The position numbers and the translations under genes were made by a program. A stretch of 64,000 nt of DNA. It comes from Blepharisma japonicum. Its lineage: Eukaryota > Ciliophora > Heterotrichea > Heterotrichida > Blepharismidae. The stretch spans positions 1-64,000 of the forward strand of contig CATKHK010000117.1 in assembly GCA_949751835.1 (NCBI GenBank), written 5' to 3'. A model generated the notes under the pieces. That model was not told the DNA's origin. It did no database searches and worked only from the letters and a program-made list of their open reading frames with translations. Positions 11,036 to 23,365 of this stretch are shown here, one piece after another. Every line of letters begins with the position of its first letter. The stretch's first letter is position 1.

Positions 11036-11465
11036 TCAATCAGCTTTTTGATTAGAATAATAACAAGGAATTTAATAATGAAAGCTATAGAAAAATATAA
11101 CTATTCTATTCTGAAAAGCATCATTGATAAGACATATCCCAACTCATTAACAGAAGAAACACGTGAAATCGTAAAGAAATATTGAGTAGACTAGCTGAAT
11201 TAGATGAAGATCCCAAGAATATAATTTATAGTAGCGCTAGTATAATATCATAATTATTATCTCTCTCTTTATATCATAAGATATAACAATTCTTCCCATA
11301 CTCATAATTTTATTATCGTTCTTGAGTTTTTCAAAGGTGAGTTTCATGAAAATGGAAATTGAATCTCTAAAAGCAGAGATAGTTCGCTTAAACAGCATAA
11401 TAAACATTATAGTAAGAGTTAAAGAGTTTGAAAATGCAAAAGACTAATAAATCTATAAACAAAAA
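11036..11465. other. spacer with short coiled-coil open frame
   Basis: A 34-residue open frame at 11347-11451 (MKMEIESLKAEIVRLNSII) precedes the kelch-like gene but ends in two TAA codons and lies in another frame. No intron of fitting length would join it to the gene at 11466. Nothing else was recognised. Confidence 0.4.
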
Positions 11466-12455
11466 ATGGAGACAAACTTGCATAATTCTCAAATAAACAC
11501 CATTACTAATGATCTCAACAGTAGCTTCAAAGGAACAGACAGCGCTTTAAACGCTATATCCAGTTTAAGAAATAAATCCACTGAGACTTTGAGCAGGCCA
11601 GATATCTCAGAATTAGAGGAAGCTTGCTCAATATATCAGACTAATTCTAACCTTTACAATCCGTCGCCAGCTCAAGTTTCTCAAGATAATCTTAATACTC
11701 ATCAACTAAATAGATCTCTATATAACATTATATGAGAAAATGAAAGAACTAATTTATATATTTATAACACTCAAACTGAAAGTCAAGAAAGCAAAATCTT
11801 GCAGACTCCAGACGCACTAGACAGGGCCACTTGTATAACTCAACTTCCAAATAGCAAGCTATTCTGCTATGGTAATAGTAATTTTTCTGGGATTACAGTG
11901 CTAATTGATGAAAATGGTGGAGTCGAAGTCCTGCCATCTGGGATTCCTTGCAGATGATCATCATGTATTTATTTCAATAAGAGTGTCTATTGCTTTGGAG
12001 GGGAAGAAGAAGGTTTTCCCTTAACTCTATCTAGTAAATTTGATTTGGAGCAAAATCGATGAAGTCAGTTAACTCCAATGCCAAAAGTTGATGAATGCTG
12101 TCATAGCATAATATTCAATGGGAAAATTTTGATTTCAGGATATAATAATAGAAATCTTTTGTCTTATTCAGTTGATATCGACTCTTTCTCAACGATTCCT
12201 TATGAGTTTGAAGATATGAAAAGAAAGATCCTGATAAATGCTGAGAGACTGTATTTGATTGAATTCGATGGATTAATCTATGAAAGCGAAATCGGAAGTG
12301 ATATGAATTGAAGCAGAATAATAGAATCAAAAATCGATTTTGATCCTTCTCAAGTGTACTGTTCATATAATAAAGGAGGAATATACATCGGGATAGGAGG
12401 ATATAATTACTACAAATTTGATTTGAATGAAAAGAGAGTGACTAAATTAGAATAA
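11466..12455 (+). CDS. kelch-repeat-like protein
   Basis: ATG 11466 to TAA 12453-12455, 329 residues, with TGA as Trp at several positions including a typical kelch tryptophan (NRWSQLTPMP). The first 115 residues are polar and low-complexity. From there four to five kelch-type blades are visible: ITQLPNSKLFCYGN, CIYFNKSVYCFGG, SIIFNGKILISGY and GGIYIGIGGYNYYKFDLN. Kelch propellers usually serve as protein-binding platforms, often for substrate choice by ubiquitin ligases, which may be relevant beside U-box genes, but no BTB or F-box is present. A related shorter gene lies at 23366. The number of blades is below the six of complete propellers, so the fold may need dimerisation or may be degenerate. 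Confidence 0.8.
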
Positions 12456-13163
12456 TTTTAAAATATTTAATTAAAAGTAAATTTTAAACTTTTGAAATAT
12501 AAACGCAGATGATGATTGTTAAGCTTTATAATAATGCTGCTTCTACAAATATTTCTGCATATTTTTTTTGAGGAGTTAGAGAAATATTCTTTAAAAACGT
12601 TTATATCTAATATATCAGAAATAGTGCAGAAATGAGCTAATTGAGAAAATAAGCAAAAATACTAATAAAAGTTGCAAGATATTAAGGAGGTTTTTGGTGT
12701 TCGGTAAGCTTCACCAGCTAATAGGAAAGTGAGTCCATCTTTTGCTGAGGTAGATCAAGCTCTAGCTCTCCCTAAAGGCATCAAGAGGAACAAGGATTGT
12801 TGGGTACTAGTTTGTTGAAAAAAAAATGTTTAAATTAAGAAAGAATTAGCTTAGATTTAGTATTATAATTGAATATAACTAAACTTTATATAAATTAATA
12901 AAAATATGAAGTAAATATCCTTATTTCTAATTGGAGATTTTTATTTGATGAGCTTATAATAAGTCATTTACACAATTCATCTAAAAGTTATAAATTTAGA
13001 GGACGATATATTTGCGAGGCAGGCTTAATTTGAGTGCATCAGTTGATCTAAGTCTCATGAGATTTATTATATATCTTTCATATAGTTACAATTGCGATTA
13101 ATCTGCTTATTATAAATAAAATAAAATAAAACACCATATTTTTATAGCTCATATTATCTATTT
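12456..13163. other. intergenic, one GC-richer patch
   Basis: About 700 bases. A patch at 12690-12820 is GC-richer and has an open plus frame reading KVSPSFAEVDQALALPKGI followed by KRNKDCWVLVC; it has no start and no recognisable homologue. It may be the end of a decayed gene. The rest is AT-rich spacer. Confidence 0.4.
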
Positions 13164-16100
13164 CTAATTAAAACTACTTCTTTTCATTACTTTCCCCAAT
13201 ATTATAGAAGCTAAAACCTTCATTCCTTGGACCACAAATGCATCAAAAGCAAAAGAAACAATCATCATTTTCAGCCAAACCCTTGAAGAGTTTCCATCAC
13301 AGTCTTCCGCGATAAAATAAGTTGCCACAATATTAAAACAAATGATAAAAATGCAAACTGCATAGCCAATCAGGCCTTTATACTTAAGAAATCTAGTAGT
13401 AATCGTTTCTGCACTTGAATGGATTTTCCTTTTTTTACCTGACATTGCCAATTCAAGACTATAAATCAAAATATTTGTAGCTATCGGGGCAGCTAAAGCA
13501 AATAGAAATTGTCAAAGTCCAAGGGAAACTTCAATAAAATCAGAACTTACAGTTGAAGACTCTCCAGAGCCATAAAAATCAGAAAATATTCCACATAGGA
13601 AAACTTGAAGCACTAAAGAAGTCATTAATAAAGTAAATCTGGCAGTTCTTGAGAAATAAAGGATAGAAAAGAAAATAAAAGAGATAAAATAATGATACCT
13701 GAAGTGCCAAGTCCACCTTTTTCTTTCAGAATCGTTATAATCTAGCTCAGGTGCTAAGTTGCTGGTAATAGTAAAAGCTGCGTTCTCAGTCGAAGAAACT
13801 ACGGACTCTGGATCAATTTTTTTATCAATATTTTTTTGATTATTTTCTTCATTTTCTTCCTTATTATTCGCTATAAATTCTGCATTTGACTCCATCTCAT
13901 GACGCTTTATAAACAATTGGTCTTCTTCAGTAGAGTATCTAAACTTACTAATCTGGTTCAAATTTTCTATGCTTTTTTCTGTATTCTTAAAAGGCATGAC
14001 TACTCCAGTCAAATAAATTTTGCTTAATCCTCCACCTTTATGCCTCAGGTCAACCAAAAATAGCACAAAAACAATAATAAAGTAAAGTCCAGAAAGACTG
14101 CATGAATAATAAAAAGGAGCATATCATTGTTCCACAGTTGTAATTGTTTCTAAGTCCCATCCTGCAGAGTATAATGATGTATGTGAGCATTGGCATAAAA
14201 CTTGTGGATAGTCATATGAAACAAACCGACAACCGTCTGTGCTTCATTCACTATCTCTATAAAAGTAGCATTTAATAGGCTTATTGACAGTTTTTGCATA
14301 AAATGGAATGGTTAAGTTGAAAAAATTAGGGTAGATATCAAAACTTAAAGGGTATTTCCCATCAGGAGTAATTGCGACAATTAAAAATTCAAGCCCTCTA
14401 GGATAGCTATCAATGTCTCCACTATTATCATCATACGCTATTAAAATATGTAAAGCTGCTATCGTTTCATCAGGCACAGAATAATTCATATTGCTTGGAA
14501 CTGAAGCCCCTCCATATTCACTTGCTGGGCTTTCATATCCTTTGATTGAATTTGGATTTTTCAGCTGGGATTGTATATGAATAAAATTGGTATCAACTTT
14601 TATAGAATAACCAATTGACATGATATCGCTGGCCTGAATTAAAAGATTTTTTAAAATTTGGTTTATATGCTCAATTATGTATGAGTCTGTATGTATTGTT
14701 TGAGGGTTGAGACCTGCAGAACGGTCACAGATATTTGCTATTGATTTTATGGCTGCTTCATTGATATAGATACTAATGTTTTTGGTTTTTTCCAAAAGAG
14801 TATCAAGGATCAAGAATGTTAAATCACGCTGGTTGATAGTAAAAGACTGATCAGTAATTGGACCAGAAAAAATTCCTTCTAACAATTCAACTATTGTGTG
14901 AAAAGATTGAGAATCAAAATGATAAATAGAATCAAGCAGCAGCTGAGTAGCGTTAAGACTGACATCTCTTGCTTTCTTTAAGTCAGATGAACTTGTTTCT
15001 GAGTTCCATATAACTTTTTGGATAATTTTATTAATTGAACTGATAAGCAAAGGAAACTCAACAGTCCGGTCTAATTGTGATTCCAGCTCATTAATGACAT
15101 CAGTGCTAGAAATTGCATAGTTCTCAGTCACATTGACATCATCAGTATAAATTTGGTACCAGCCTCTTTTATCATAAATTTTCACAAAAACAGTTAATGG
15201 CACAGAAAAAGGCAAATTTGCATATAAAAATGTGGACTCGTTTTTTATATTCAGAGAAACTTCATGGCCATTTAAATAGTACCCAAATTGATATTCTAAA
15301 GAGCCTAAATCAGTAGAACTGTAATTATTAGCAGTAAAATTAAATAAAGTATAATATTCAATACCAGTGCTAGGGGTAATTTTAAATTGTCCATGTAATG
15401 GAATATTATTTGTAGTGAAATATAAATAGTAACTAGAAAAACCATTAATATTGGAAAGGGTGTATTGAATAGTGTAATTTTGTAATGGAATTAGAGAATT
15501 TGCGAGGAACCCAAAAGAATTTGCATTTGAATCACCAAATCTCTTATAAAAATATCCTTCGAGAACTCTTCAATAAGAGTCATACATGTCAGTTACATTT
15601 GGATAAGCCCAAATCACAAAATTTTGGTTAACATTTACATAGTCAGGGATAACAGAAAATGTAACATTTGACAAGTTTCTCTTTGCTACATTTACAATGA
15701 TAGATTTCGTAGTTTTTCTTGTAGATTTACTAGCTGAAAATGTAAAAACATAAGAAGTTCCTGCCACAAGGCTGCTTGCTGGGACATTTAATGTGAAATT
15801 TCTTTTATTTGCTATAATAGAAGAGCAGTCATAATCATTATGAGCACAAGTCCATGAATAGGCAAAGGAGCCTGGAAGATTATCAGGATCAGTCACCTCT
15901 GGAGAAACAGTCAAATTATTTGGATATAATAAAGTCATATTTGTGGGCAAATTGACTATTAAATCAGATGCTGAATACGTTAAATTGAACTCGATAAATG
16001 CTGAGAGATTTGTATTGCTGGTTACTATAAGTGAAAATTTATAGACTCCTGGACCAAAAAATAAAGGAGGAGAATATAAAGTTGTAGGGACGGTTTGAGA

Positions 16101-19100
16101 AGCCCAAAGGAGATCTTCGTCAATTTTAGTATAAGGCCCGATGCTCTCAGAAATTGACCAGGAATATAGCAGGATCTCTAAGCCTTCTGCCTTGCAGCCA
16201 CTTGATGTGTATACTTCAATAGACTTATATTCATTTGTTTTAAGCTTAAACGGCACAGTTGCATCATAATACAAGTATAAGCCGCTTGAATTTAAGATAT
16301 TTATTAATTTGCTAACTGACGCAGAAAGTCCTAGCCAGTTTGTAACAGTAAGAGTTATATTTCCTATAGTTTCAGAAAGGCTTAATCTGTCAATTTTAAT
16401 ATATGGAGTTGTGTCTATAAATGAAGAACTGCTACTAAGGGCCAAAATCTGAGGATTTGAGCTAAAACTCCATTTATAAGACAAAGGACGACCATATCCT
16501 CCTGTAGATTTAGATGCATCAAGAATTAGATCATTACATTCTGCATACAGTTTAGAAGGCACAAACAGAATAGGTGAAGGATAAATTAGTGGTTTTGAAA
16601 ACATTCCCTTTATTTCTGCATTTACTGCAATTTTTGGTCCTCCACACGCATGTAGATCAGTCATCAAAACTCCTTCTTTAAGCGTAATTTTACTACCCTC
16701 TACTACAGTCGCATTTTCTCCAAGTTTTACATACAGAACAGTTCTATCCGAATTCCAATAGCAATCAGGAATAACGCCAAAGCTTTCTAAACTGCTGCTT
16801 ATAAACAACTTCTCACACGTATCAGGCATTGCTAAATCAATAGGCTGCTCAAATTCTACCACAACTGACAAATAGTCTTCAGAGAAATAAGAAATAGTAT
16901 TCCTATCTTGTATATGGTACAAGCACCATTGACATTCATTTCCAACTGCCTCATGCTTAAAGTCACAAGCACATTTATTCCCCGCACCTTGAGCTCCATC
17001 AACGCATTGAGTGCATTGACTATTAGAATATCCTGTAGAAATGTAGCATAAAGGGTCTACATTTAAGTTGCAGTTTCCACTCTTTAGGCAACTGTACTTG
17101 CAAGTAGAGTCACAGCTTTTGCAGGTCAAGTCAGAGTAGTCGTAAAATTGGTTATACTCGCATGAACGCAGACAGTCAGTGTTTTTAGGGCCTCCACAAT
17201 AATCACATTGACATTCTGGACTCCAGCTGGTAGTTGTATATGCTTTATATAGCTGAATCTCATAGATAAAGCCTTTAAAGTATTGGTTTTGCACCATGCT
17301 TGCTCCAATATAAAAATTATCTGTAGTAAAATCTTCTAAAAATCTTCCATTAATTGAGGAATCAATTAAATAATATGGATTATCATAAAGTACTATGTAA
17401 GTTAAATGGCCCAAGCGGTCTCTTTGCATTAATAAACTGATATATCTTCATGATTTTCAAGTTACAGTTGTTCAGCTTGCTATGGCTGTACTTGTAGGAG
17501 ATAATGACCAATCATCATAGCCTGTACATTGGACTATGAATTGCATAGCTGGGGATATATATAAAGCTGTGCTAATATAATTATTTCCTTCTTTGGAAAA
17601 CAGATATGAGTTTTTTCCTGTATCATAAGGCCTGATCCACATAGCGATAGAGTAGTCATTTCCTAATGTAATTGCACTTCTGTCAGCAGGATTAGGAGGC
17701 AATGATGCATAGCTGTTTCCATCAAAATAAAGCCCCTGCTGATAAACAGGAATTGGATCATTATCATCATAGTCAGGAAAATAGTCCCAAGATGAGCCCA
17801 TAAAGGCTTTAAATCCTCCAATTCTGTCTTCAATCTCATTTCCGATCCCACTGAACACAAAGTCTACCACCATTTCATTGTCAGCAACACTTGTAATGCA
17901 GTTTGAGCCTGAAATTGTATATCCAACTGGGCATTCCCCAATGCAAAAATCAGTATTAACGATTTTATAATTTCCGCTTGAGCAAGTATTGCAGTTGTCT
18001 AAATGGGTAGTGCTACAAGTATCACATTTAAGAGAGCATGGAAGGCAGTCAGATCCGTCATCTTTTAGCACATAGTTGGTTTTGCAGGAACAGGGATTTG
18101 TGGTAGATTGACAGTTCGTGCAGCATGCTGTACATTCACTTGGAGTGTAGCCGATGGAGTCTCTACATAAAAGATCAGTATTCATGTAGCAATTTTGGCT
18201 TTGGATGCAACCATATGTGCAACTTGGGTCACAGCCTTGGCACCCTGTAGTTCAATCGCTGTAAAAGAAAAACTCAGTAATGCCTGGGCATCTGGATATG
18301 ACATCTGTAAAAGAATTGCTATATCCTCCACAACGAAGGTAATTCCAATTGCAGTCATCTTTATAACTATATATACTTGTTCCATAGGATACGCTATTAT
18401 AAGCAATAAGAATTTCATATATAGACCCGTAAAAGCCTTGATTATTTATAAGACTTTTGGCAACGCTGAAAGTTTCTGTATCAGAGTCTTTAAAAAAGCT
18501 GGAAGAAGTGGTTATGCTGCCTGCAGAGGCTCCATTAATATAAACTCCAAGCTTGCTATTGGTGTAGTCAGCATGAAGCTCTATTAAGTTTCAGTTATTA
18601 AAAGCACTAATTGCCGAAATGACCACATCTGACTGCTGAGAAGTCATTGTAAGAGTGTCATAAGCTGTATAAACTACATGAAGATCCAAGTTAGAAGTAA
18701 TATAAAGCGAAAGCGCTATATAATTTGAGCCTTCTTTTGCAAAAAGACAATGATCGCTACTTCAAGAGTTTGGAAACACGTAAAGCGCAATATGAAAATG
18801 GTTTCCTAAAATGATATAAGAAGAACTCGCTGAATTTGGAGGAAGCTGAATATAGCCTGTTCCTGTTGAGGGAAAATAAAACCCGGAGGATAGTATAGGA
18901 TAAGGACCTAATGGATTATTTAGTAAAGAGCCTGTAGAAGAGACTGAGCTAATAAGCGCTTGGTAACTGCTAGTGTAACCTGATGGATAAATTGGGTTGA
19001 TTTGGGTTGGGAAAATATAATCAAAATACGTGGAGTCTGGGGAAGTGCAAATTCCTCCAGATGAGGATAACCCTGCATCACAGTATTGAACACATAAGCC

Positions 19101-19853
19101 ATTATTGTAATAGTCGGAATAATAGCCTACAGAGCAAGATGTGCAGGAGCCATTAGGAGTGTCTTGAGTGCATGCATCTGCACAAGCAGCGCTACAAGAA
19201 AATAACTTTCTTTTAAGATGAATTTCACAAATATTTGAGTTTGAGTTTGAGATAGTTCCTTCTGGGCATGTTTTAAGGCAGGAGTTTTTATAAAGGAAAG
19301 ACCCTGGATGGCAAGTTTCACAAAGAGTGGAATTATTTAGAAGGCAGGATTTGCAGTTTTTATTGCAGAGCTTGGAAATTTTATTGCTTTGACATGATTG
19401 TTCTGGCCATAGTCATTGAGGGCATTCTATATTGCAGGTCTTGCACTTTTCTATAAACTGAGATATGTCTAAACATTTAGAGTCTAAAAGGGAGGATTTT
19501 TGGGTTTCTATTGCATAAATCAGCTCTAAAATACTGCCTTCATTGAAATTCCTAATTAATCAAATAATTAGAGAAATATTGAATATCATACTGTTCAGTA
19601 GCAAGCCTATTTGAGCAGGATAGCTTTTATTTAAATCTAAGGGCCACTGAAAGATGCTTTTAGTACTTGAAAAGCTGCATAGGGATTGCTTAATAAAATC
19701 ATCATTGTATTCATATAAGCATTCTATACACTTGTCTAGTGAGTCGTTTTTTCTACAGAAGCTTTGACAAACTTCAGAAGCTTGAGCCAGTTGAAAAATT
19801 AGAAATATTAAAATAAGCATTATTAACCGTTTCAAATTTCGTCTATTAAGCAT
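13164..19853 (-). CDS. polycystin-1-like surface receptor (LamG, REJ/PKD, GPS, multi-TM)
   Basis: One minus-strand frame from ATG 19853 to TAG 13164-13166, 2229 residues with TGA as Trp. A signal peptide (MLILIFLIFQLAQAS) leads into furin-like Cys-rich repeats. Two LamG/concanavalin-like domains lie at about residues 290-480 and 640-850, separated by more Cys-rich repeats. PKD/REJ modules follow at about 1085-1420 (GGYGRPLSYKWSF). A GPS motif sits at about 1862-1900 (CYFYRDSEW, GC, LCQCSHTSLYS). About six membrane segments follow; the piece RYHYFIS plus SRTARFTLLMTSLVLQVFL matches the second membrane segment region of polycystin-1. In that family GPS autoproteolysis splits the ectodomain from the membrane part. 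No PLAT domain is evident in the first cytoplasmic loop, and the final pore-like helices are not recognised. A ciliary or cell-surface mechano- or contact receptor is inferred. Confidence 0.88.
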
Positions 19854-20494
19854 AAAAAATATTAACCTTTATCAATTTACGAATATGAATTTAGTCAATT
19901 TTGGGGTTTTTCTTATTCTAAGGCATCATTTAGTATTTGAAATGTGAAATTTAATAAATAATATTTTATGCTGCAGATAAAAATTTATAAAATATTAAAA
20001 AATTTGCTTACAAAAATACAAAATTCTCAAAACAATTGTGCTTAAGGTAACGAAAGCAAACTCAGCGCTGAAAGTCGGAACAATAAAATTAAAAATTATG
20101 CCCCTTCAAACAGTGTTTTTTATATTAGACTTGAGAACTATAGAAAATAAACCTTACTGAATTCACAAAATAATTACACTATTATAATTACTACAAAAAA
20201 TATCTTTAAAAAGCTTAAATTTATTTGAATTAAATATATTTAAATAGAATTATCTTTTCTTTTATTCTCTAATCATTCTTATCGATCTTATAGATCTTTT
20301 CTTTCTTATCTGAATTTCTTTTTTAATCTATTAATATCTCATTATTGTTCTAGGCATCAATGAATGATTTTAAGATATATACAAGCCGATCTTACCAAGA
20401 AAACAATTATCTTTGTGATTTCGTAAAAATGTGATATATTCTCCTGACTTTACATAAAAATCCAATAAGATTCAAAACTCTGCCACGCTGAGCA
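19854..20494. other. intergenic part of block duplication, copy 1
   Basis: From about 19960 this spacer is homologous to 22820-23365 (shared words include AATAAAATTAAAAATTAT and GAGCAAT). At 20265-20350 it also carries a decayed scrap of the 3' end of the IWS1 gene (TTCTTTTTTAATCTATTAAT on the plus strand), as does 23120-23230. No gene. Confidence 0.6.
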
Positions 20495-20645
20495 ATGTGG
20501 CTGTTCCTTTATCTTATTTTTAGTGCGAAGCTTCAAATATATCTAATAATAAACTGAATTCGCCTTCAGATGTTTCAGGACTAAATTCATATCCTAATCA
20601 TACATTAAATATCGATAACCTAGCAGCTAAAATATCTAAAATTTA
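20495..20645 (+). pseudogene. kelch-like gene, 5' scrap
   Basis: ATG 20495 begins WLFLYLIFSAK, matching the first residues MLFLSLIFLCE of the gene at 23366. In the adjacent frame AATTCGCCTTCAGATGTTTC matches the same gene's SLSDV segment. The remaining kelch part has been lost and replaced by minisatellite. Confidence 0.6.
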
Positions 20646-20674
20646 GATCAAAGCCTGAAATAGCCATAACTAAG

Positions 20675-20995
20675 CGACATAACCTGTATCGACATAACAT
20701 ATATCGACATAACCTGTATCGACATAACCTGTATTGACATAACCTGTATTGGCATGAAATGTATCGACATAACATGTATCGACATAGCTTGTATCGACAT
20801 AACATGTATCGACATAACATGTATCGACATAACCTGTATCGACATAGACTGTGCTATTAACCTGTTTCTGCATAACTTGTGTCGGCATAACCTTTATCAA
20901 TATAACTTGTATTGATATAACATGTATAAAACTCTATGTCGCCATAGTATATAGCATAGCATGTATCAAAGCAACTTATATCGATACAGCTGTTG
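20675..20995. repeat. 15-bp minisatellite
   Basis: Twelve clear units of CGACATAACCTGTAT and close variants run head to tail from 20675 to 20854 without any spacing, then degenerate units continue to about 20995. The period of 15 is exactly five codons, so both strands stay open for long stretches (YRHNL on plus, MSIQV on minus), but no start, neighbour or composition supports translation. It lies exactly where the U-box of the downstream gene should be. Confidence 0.85.
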
Positions 20996-21652
20996 GAAAT
21001 CCAGAATATACAGACCCAATAATCGAAAGCTTTAAAGAAAAATTGCCTGAAATTCCGCGAGATTGCCAAATTAAACGAGATTTATTCGAAGCCATAAAAA
21101 GCAGAGAAGCATTTGTAGAAGATCGCTTAAAAAAAGAAGAAGAAAAATTTAGCAGCATTAATAATCAGTATAATATAGAAAAAGAAAAAAAATTATCAAT
21201 AGAAAAGGAGCTGGCCTCGTGCAAAGAAGAAATTCTGCTACTTAGAAAAGAATTAAATGATTCAAATGCTGCAAATAAAACCAAAGATGAAGAAATCAAA
21301 AAATTAAAAGAAGAGCTTGCAAAAACTAAGAATATTTTAGAGGAAAATAAAAGTAAGGCTTTCCAAAATACACCAATGAAATACTTGAACCAATAAAAAA
21401 CGATAATAAAGCTAATATTCCTTTGGCTATTCCTAAAGAAAATCAAAATATTCAAACTTCTGATGGGCGATCAAAAGAGGAAATCTCAATCTGAATATGC
21501 CAATGTGGCAGTGGTAACGAAATTAGCTGAGATATATGTGCATCATGCTACTCAAAAAAGCCTGAGGTAAGTGGATGGGTATGCCAAAAATGCAAGTATA
21601 AAAATGTGATTGCAATATAAATGTTTGTGGTGTTTGTGGAACAGCAATATAA
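20851..21652 (+). pseudogene. coiled-coil / RanBP2-finger gene lacking its U-box
   Basis: An open frame from 20851 to 21396 runs out of the minisatellite into a clear homologue of the U-box gene at 7427: EKLPEIPRDCQIKRDLFEA matches [19 protein letters not shown], followed by a coiled coil ending [15 protein letters not shown]. The U-box itself is absent. After TAA 21394-21396 the protein continues in another frame with two RanBP2-type fingers (WICQCGSG with CASC, then WVCQKCKYKN). The second finger is completed (DCNINVCGVCG) only in a third frame. Two frameshifts and the missing U-box mark it as broken, although the first 150 residues could still be made. No 15-nt intron resolves the shifts. 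Confidence 0.65.
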
Positions 21653-21697
21653 TCCAGCTTATTTTCTATATCATATATAATAAAAATTATAAATAAA

Positions 21698-21935
21698 TTT
21701 ATTTAATAAAGATTTCTTTGGTCCATGTTCATCCTCCTATCATTCTTTTGGCTCTTTTCTTCCTTATCTTCAGCTTCTTTTTCAATCTATTAATAGCCTC
21801 ACTGTTTCTATCAGGCATTAACGAATGATCCTCAGACGATTAGTTCGCCTATACTTAAAATCAAATTATTTTTTTTCTGGGATTTTTGCAAATGGGAGCA
21901 TTGTCTCTTCTTCTTTGCTCAAATTTAGATCTTCC
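21698..21935 (-). pseudogene. IWS1 3'-end remnant
   Basis: The minus strand resembles the last 75 codons of the IWS1 gene at 25194 (PFAKIPEK, FDFKYR and the Lys-rich end), with stops and shifts. It is the copy 1 counterpart of IWS1 in the duplicated block. Immediately upstream on the minus strand (21936-22110) a different open stretch follows (KLALDVDNYGKK, ELNFMLWELNHVYID), which has no match in the intact gene. Confidence 0.7.
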
Positions 21936-22204
21936 TTAAATGTTGAGCAATCAATATAGACGTGATTCAATTCTCATAGCATAAAATTAAGCTCATTTTC
22001 AATAATATGCCTTTTATCCAACGTCTTTTTTCCATAGTTGTCAACATCCAATGCTAGCTTTTCCTTCTTTCATGATGTCTAAGGGATATCAAAGAGTTTG
22101 TTTCTGTCATTTTAATTCAGAATTAAATTTTTGTATAAAAACTTTATGATATTTTTAATTAAAATAAATTTATTGTTTAAACAATCTTTAGGTAAAAGAT
22201 CAGC

Positions 22205-22590
22205 TGAGTAATTTCCAAGAGGACTGAGAGGAATTATTAGAAAAATGAGATGATCCTAATGATGGAGAAGATATCAGAAAAATAAAGAAGAGTTAGTAAA
22301 GGAACTAATGAGCTAACAGAATAAAAGGAAAAGAACTCCTATTTTTTTAAGATTTGGAAGAGAGAGTCAAGAAGAAAACCATTTTAGATAAAAGGGAGAA
22401 TTGGGATGGAGTCAAAAGTTTCACCAAAAAATCAAAGGTGGGAACAGGAAGTAATGTATGCAAGCCCTATGACAAATTTAAAACCCAAATATATTTATTC
22501 CAGGTTAAGATTATAATAATTACAGCAAGAAATACTATGAGGCAAATTTAAAAGATATAATCACAAGAAGAACTCTAAGCTTCCAAGTGG
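22205..22590 (+). pseudogene. coiled-coil gene remnant
   Basis: Plus-strand sequence close to 26710-27070 of the intact coiled-coil gene, for example AAAGGAAAAGAACTCCTATT and GTTTCACCAAAAAATC. Several indels break the frame and the N-terminal two thirds are missing. It is the copy 1 counterpart of the gene at 26189. Confidence 0.75.
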
Positions 22591-23365
22591 GGAGCTTTTT
22601 TGTTATATTAGAAATTTTTCTGCTTATTTGCATTTGGGGTAAATCCCTCTCTGCTTTGCAATTTTTCTGTAATATTGGTTAAATTTGTCGATTACCCATT
22701 ACTCAGGGCAATTTTTTTAAAAATATTATTATTAAAATTCTCGGTAGAATTTATCCTGAGATCAGACAAAAAGCCAGTGAAATTTAACCAAGAGGGGAAA
22801 TTCGTTTGACCCAATCTAATAAATGATACTTTAGGCTGCAGGTAAAAATTTCTAAAACATTAAAAAATTTTCTTACAAAATACAAAGCTCTCAATGCAAT
22901 TGTACTTAAGGTTAGCGAAAGCTAAATCAGTGCTGAAAGTCAAAACAATAAAATTAAAAATTATACCACTCCAGACAGTGCTTTTATGTTAGAAGTGAGA
23001 GCTATAGAAAATAAATCTTTACTGACTTCATCAATTGTGCTTGCAAAAGTATAATTACTAAATAAAATATCTTAAAAACCTTAAATTTCATTCAATTAAA
23101 TATTTTTTTAATATAATTAACTTTTCTTTTATTCTCTAATCATTCTTCATATTCTTCTCATCCTTTTCTTTATTATCTGAAGTTTCTTTTTAATCTATTA
23201 ATATATTACTATTGTTCTAGACATCAATGATGAACTTTCAGATATCTAAAAACCGATCTTACCAAGAGAATAATTATCTTTGTGATTTCTTTTAAAATGA
23301 TATATATTTTCTTGAATATCCATAAAAATTCAATCGCACTTAAAACTCTGCCAAACTGAGCAATA
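22591..23365. other. spacer between block copies
   Basis: 22600-22815 is unique AT-rich sequence with short complementary words but no convincing element. From 22820 the sequence is the homologue of 19960-20494 and leads into the second kelch gene; 23120-23230 again contains a decayed scrap resembling the 3' end of IWS1. Confidence 0.5.

Larger units (their letters stand above)
19960..22600. repeat. block duplication, copy 1 (mostly decayed)
   Basis: Four segments occur in the same order as in 22820-27100: kelch upstream region and 5' end (19960-20645), U-box/finger gene (20996-21652), IWS1 3' end on the minus strand (21698-21935) and coiled-coil gene 3' part (22205-22590). This collinearity shows one tandem duplication of a multi-gene block. 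Only the U-box/finger member is better kept here than in copy 2. Confidence 0.8.

Noticed and set aside
11347-11451. Possible 5' exon of the kelch-like gene
   Set aside because: It ends in two stops and lies in a frame that no 15-17 nt intron can connect; a 15-nt GT...AG stretch inside it does not help.
20675-20854. CRISPR-like array
   Set aside because: The 15-base units follow each other without spacers, and the organism is a eukaryote.
20648-20900. Minus-strand open frames of MSIQV-type repeats
   Set aside because: Products of the 15-base period, with no coding evidence outside the repeat.
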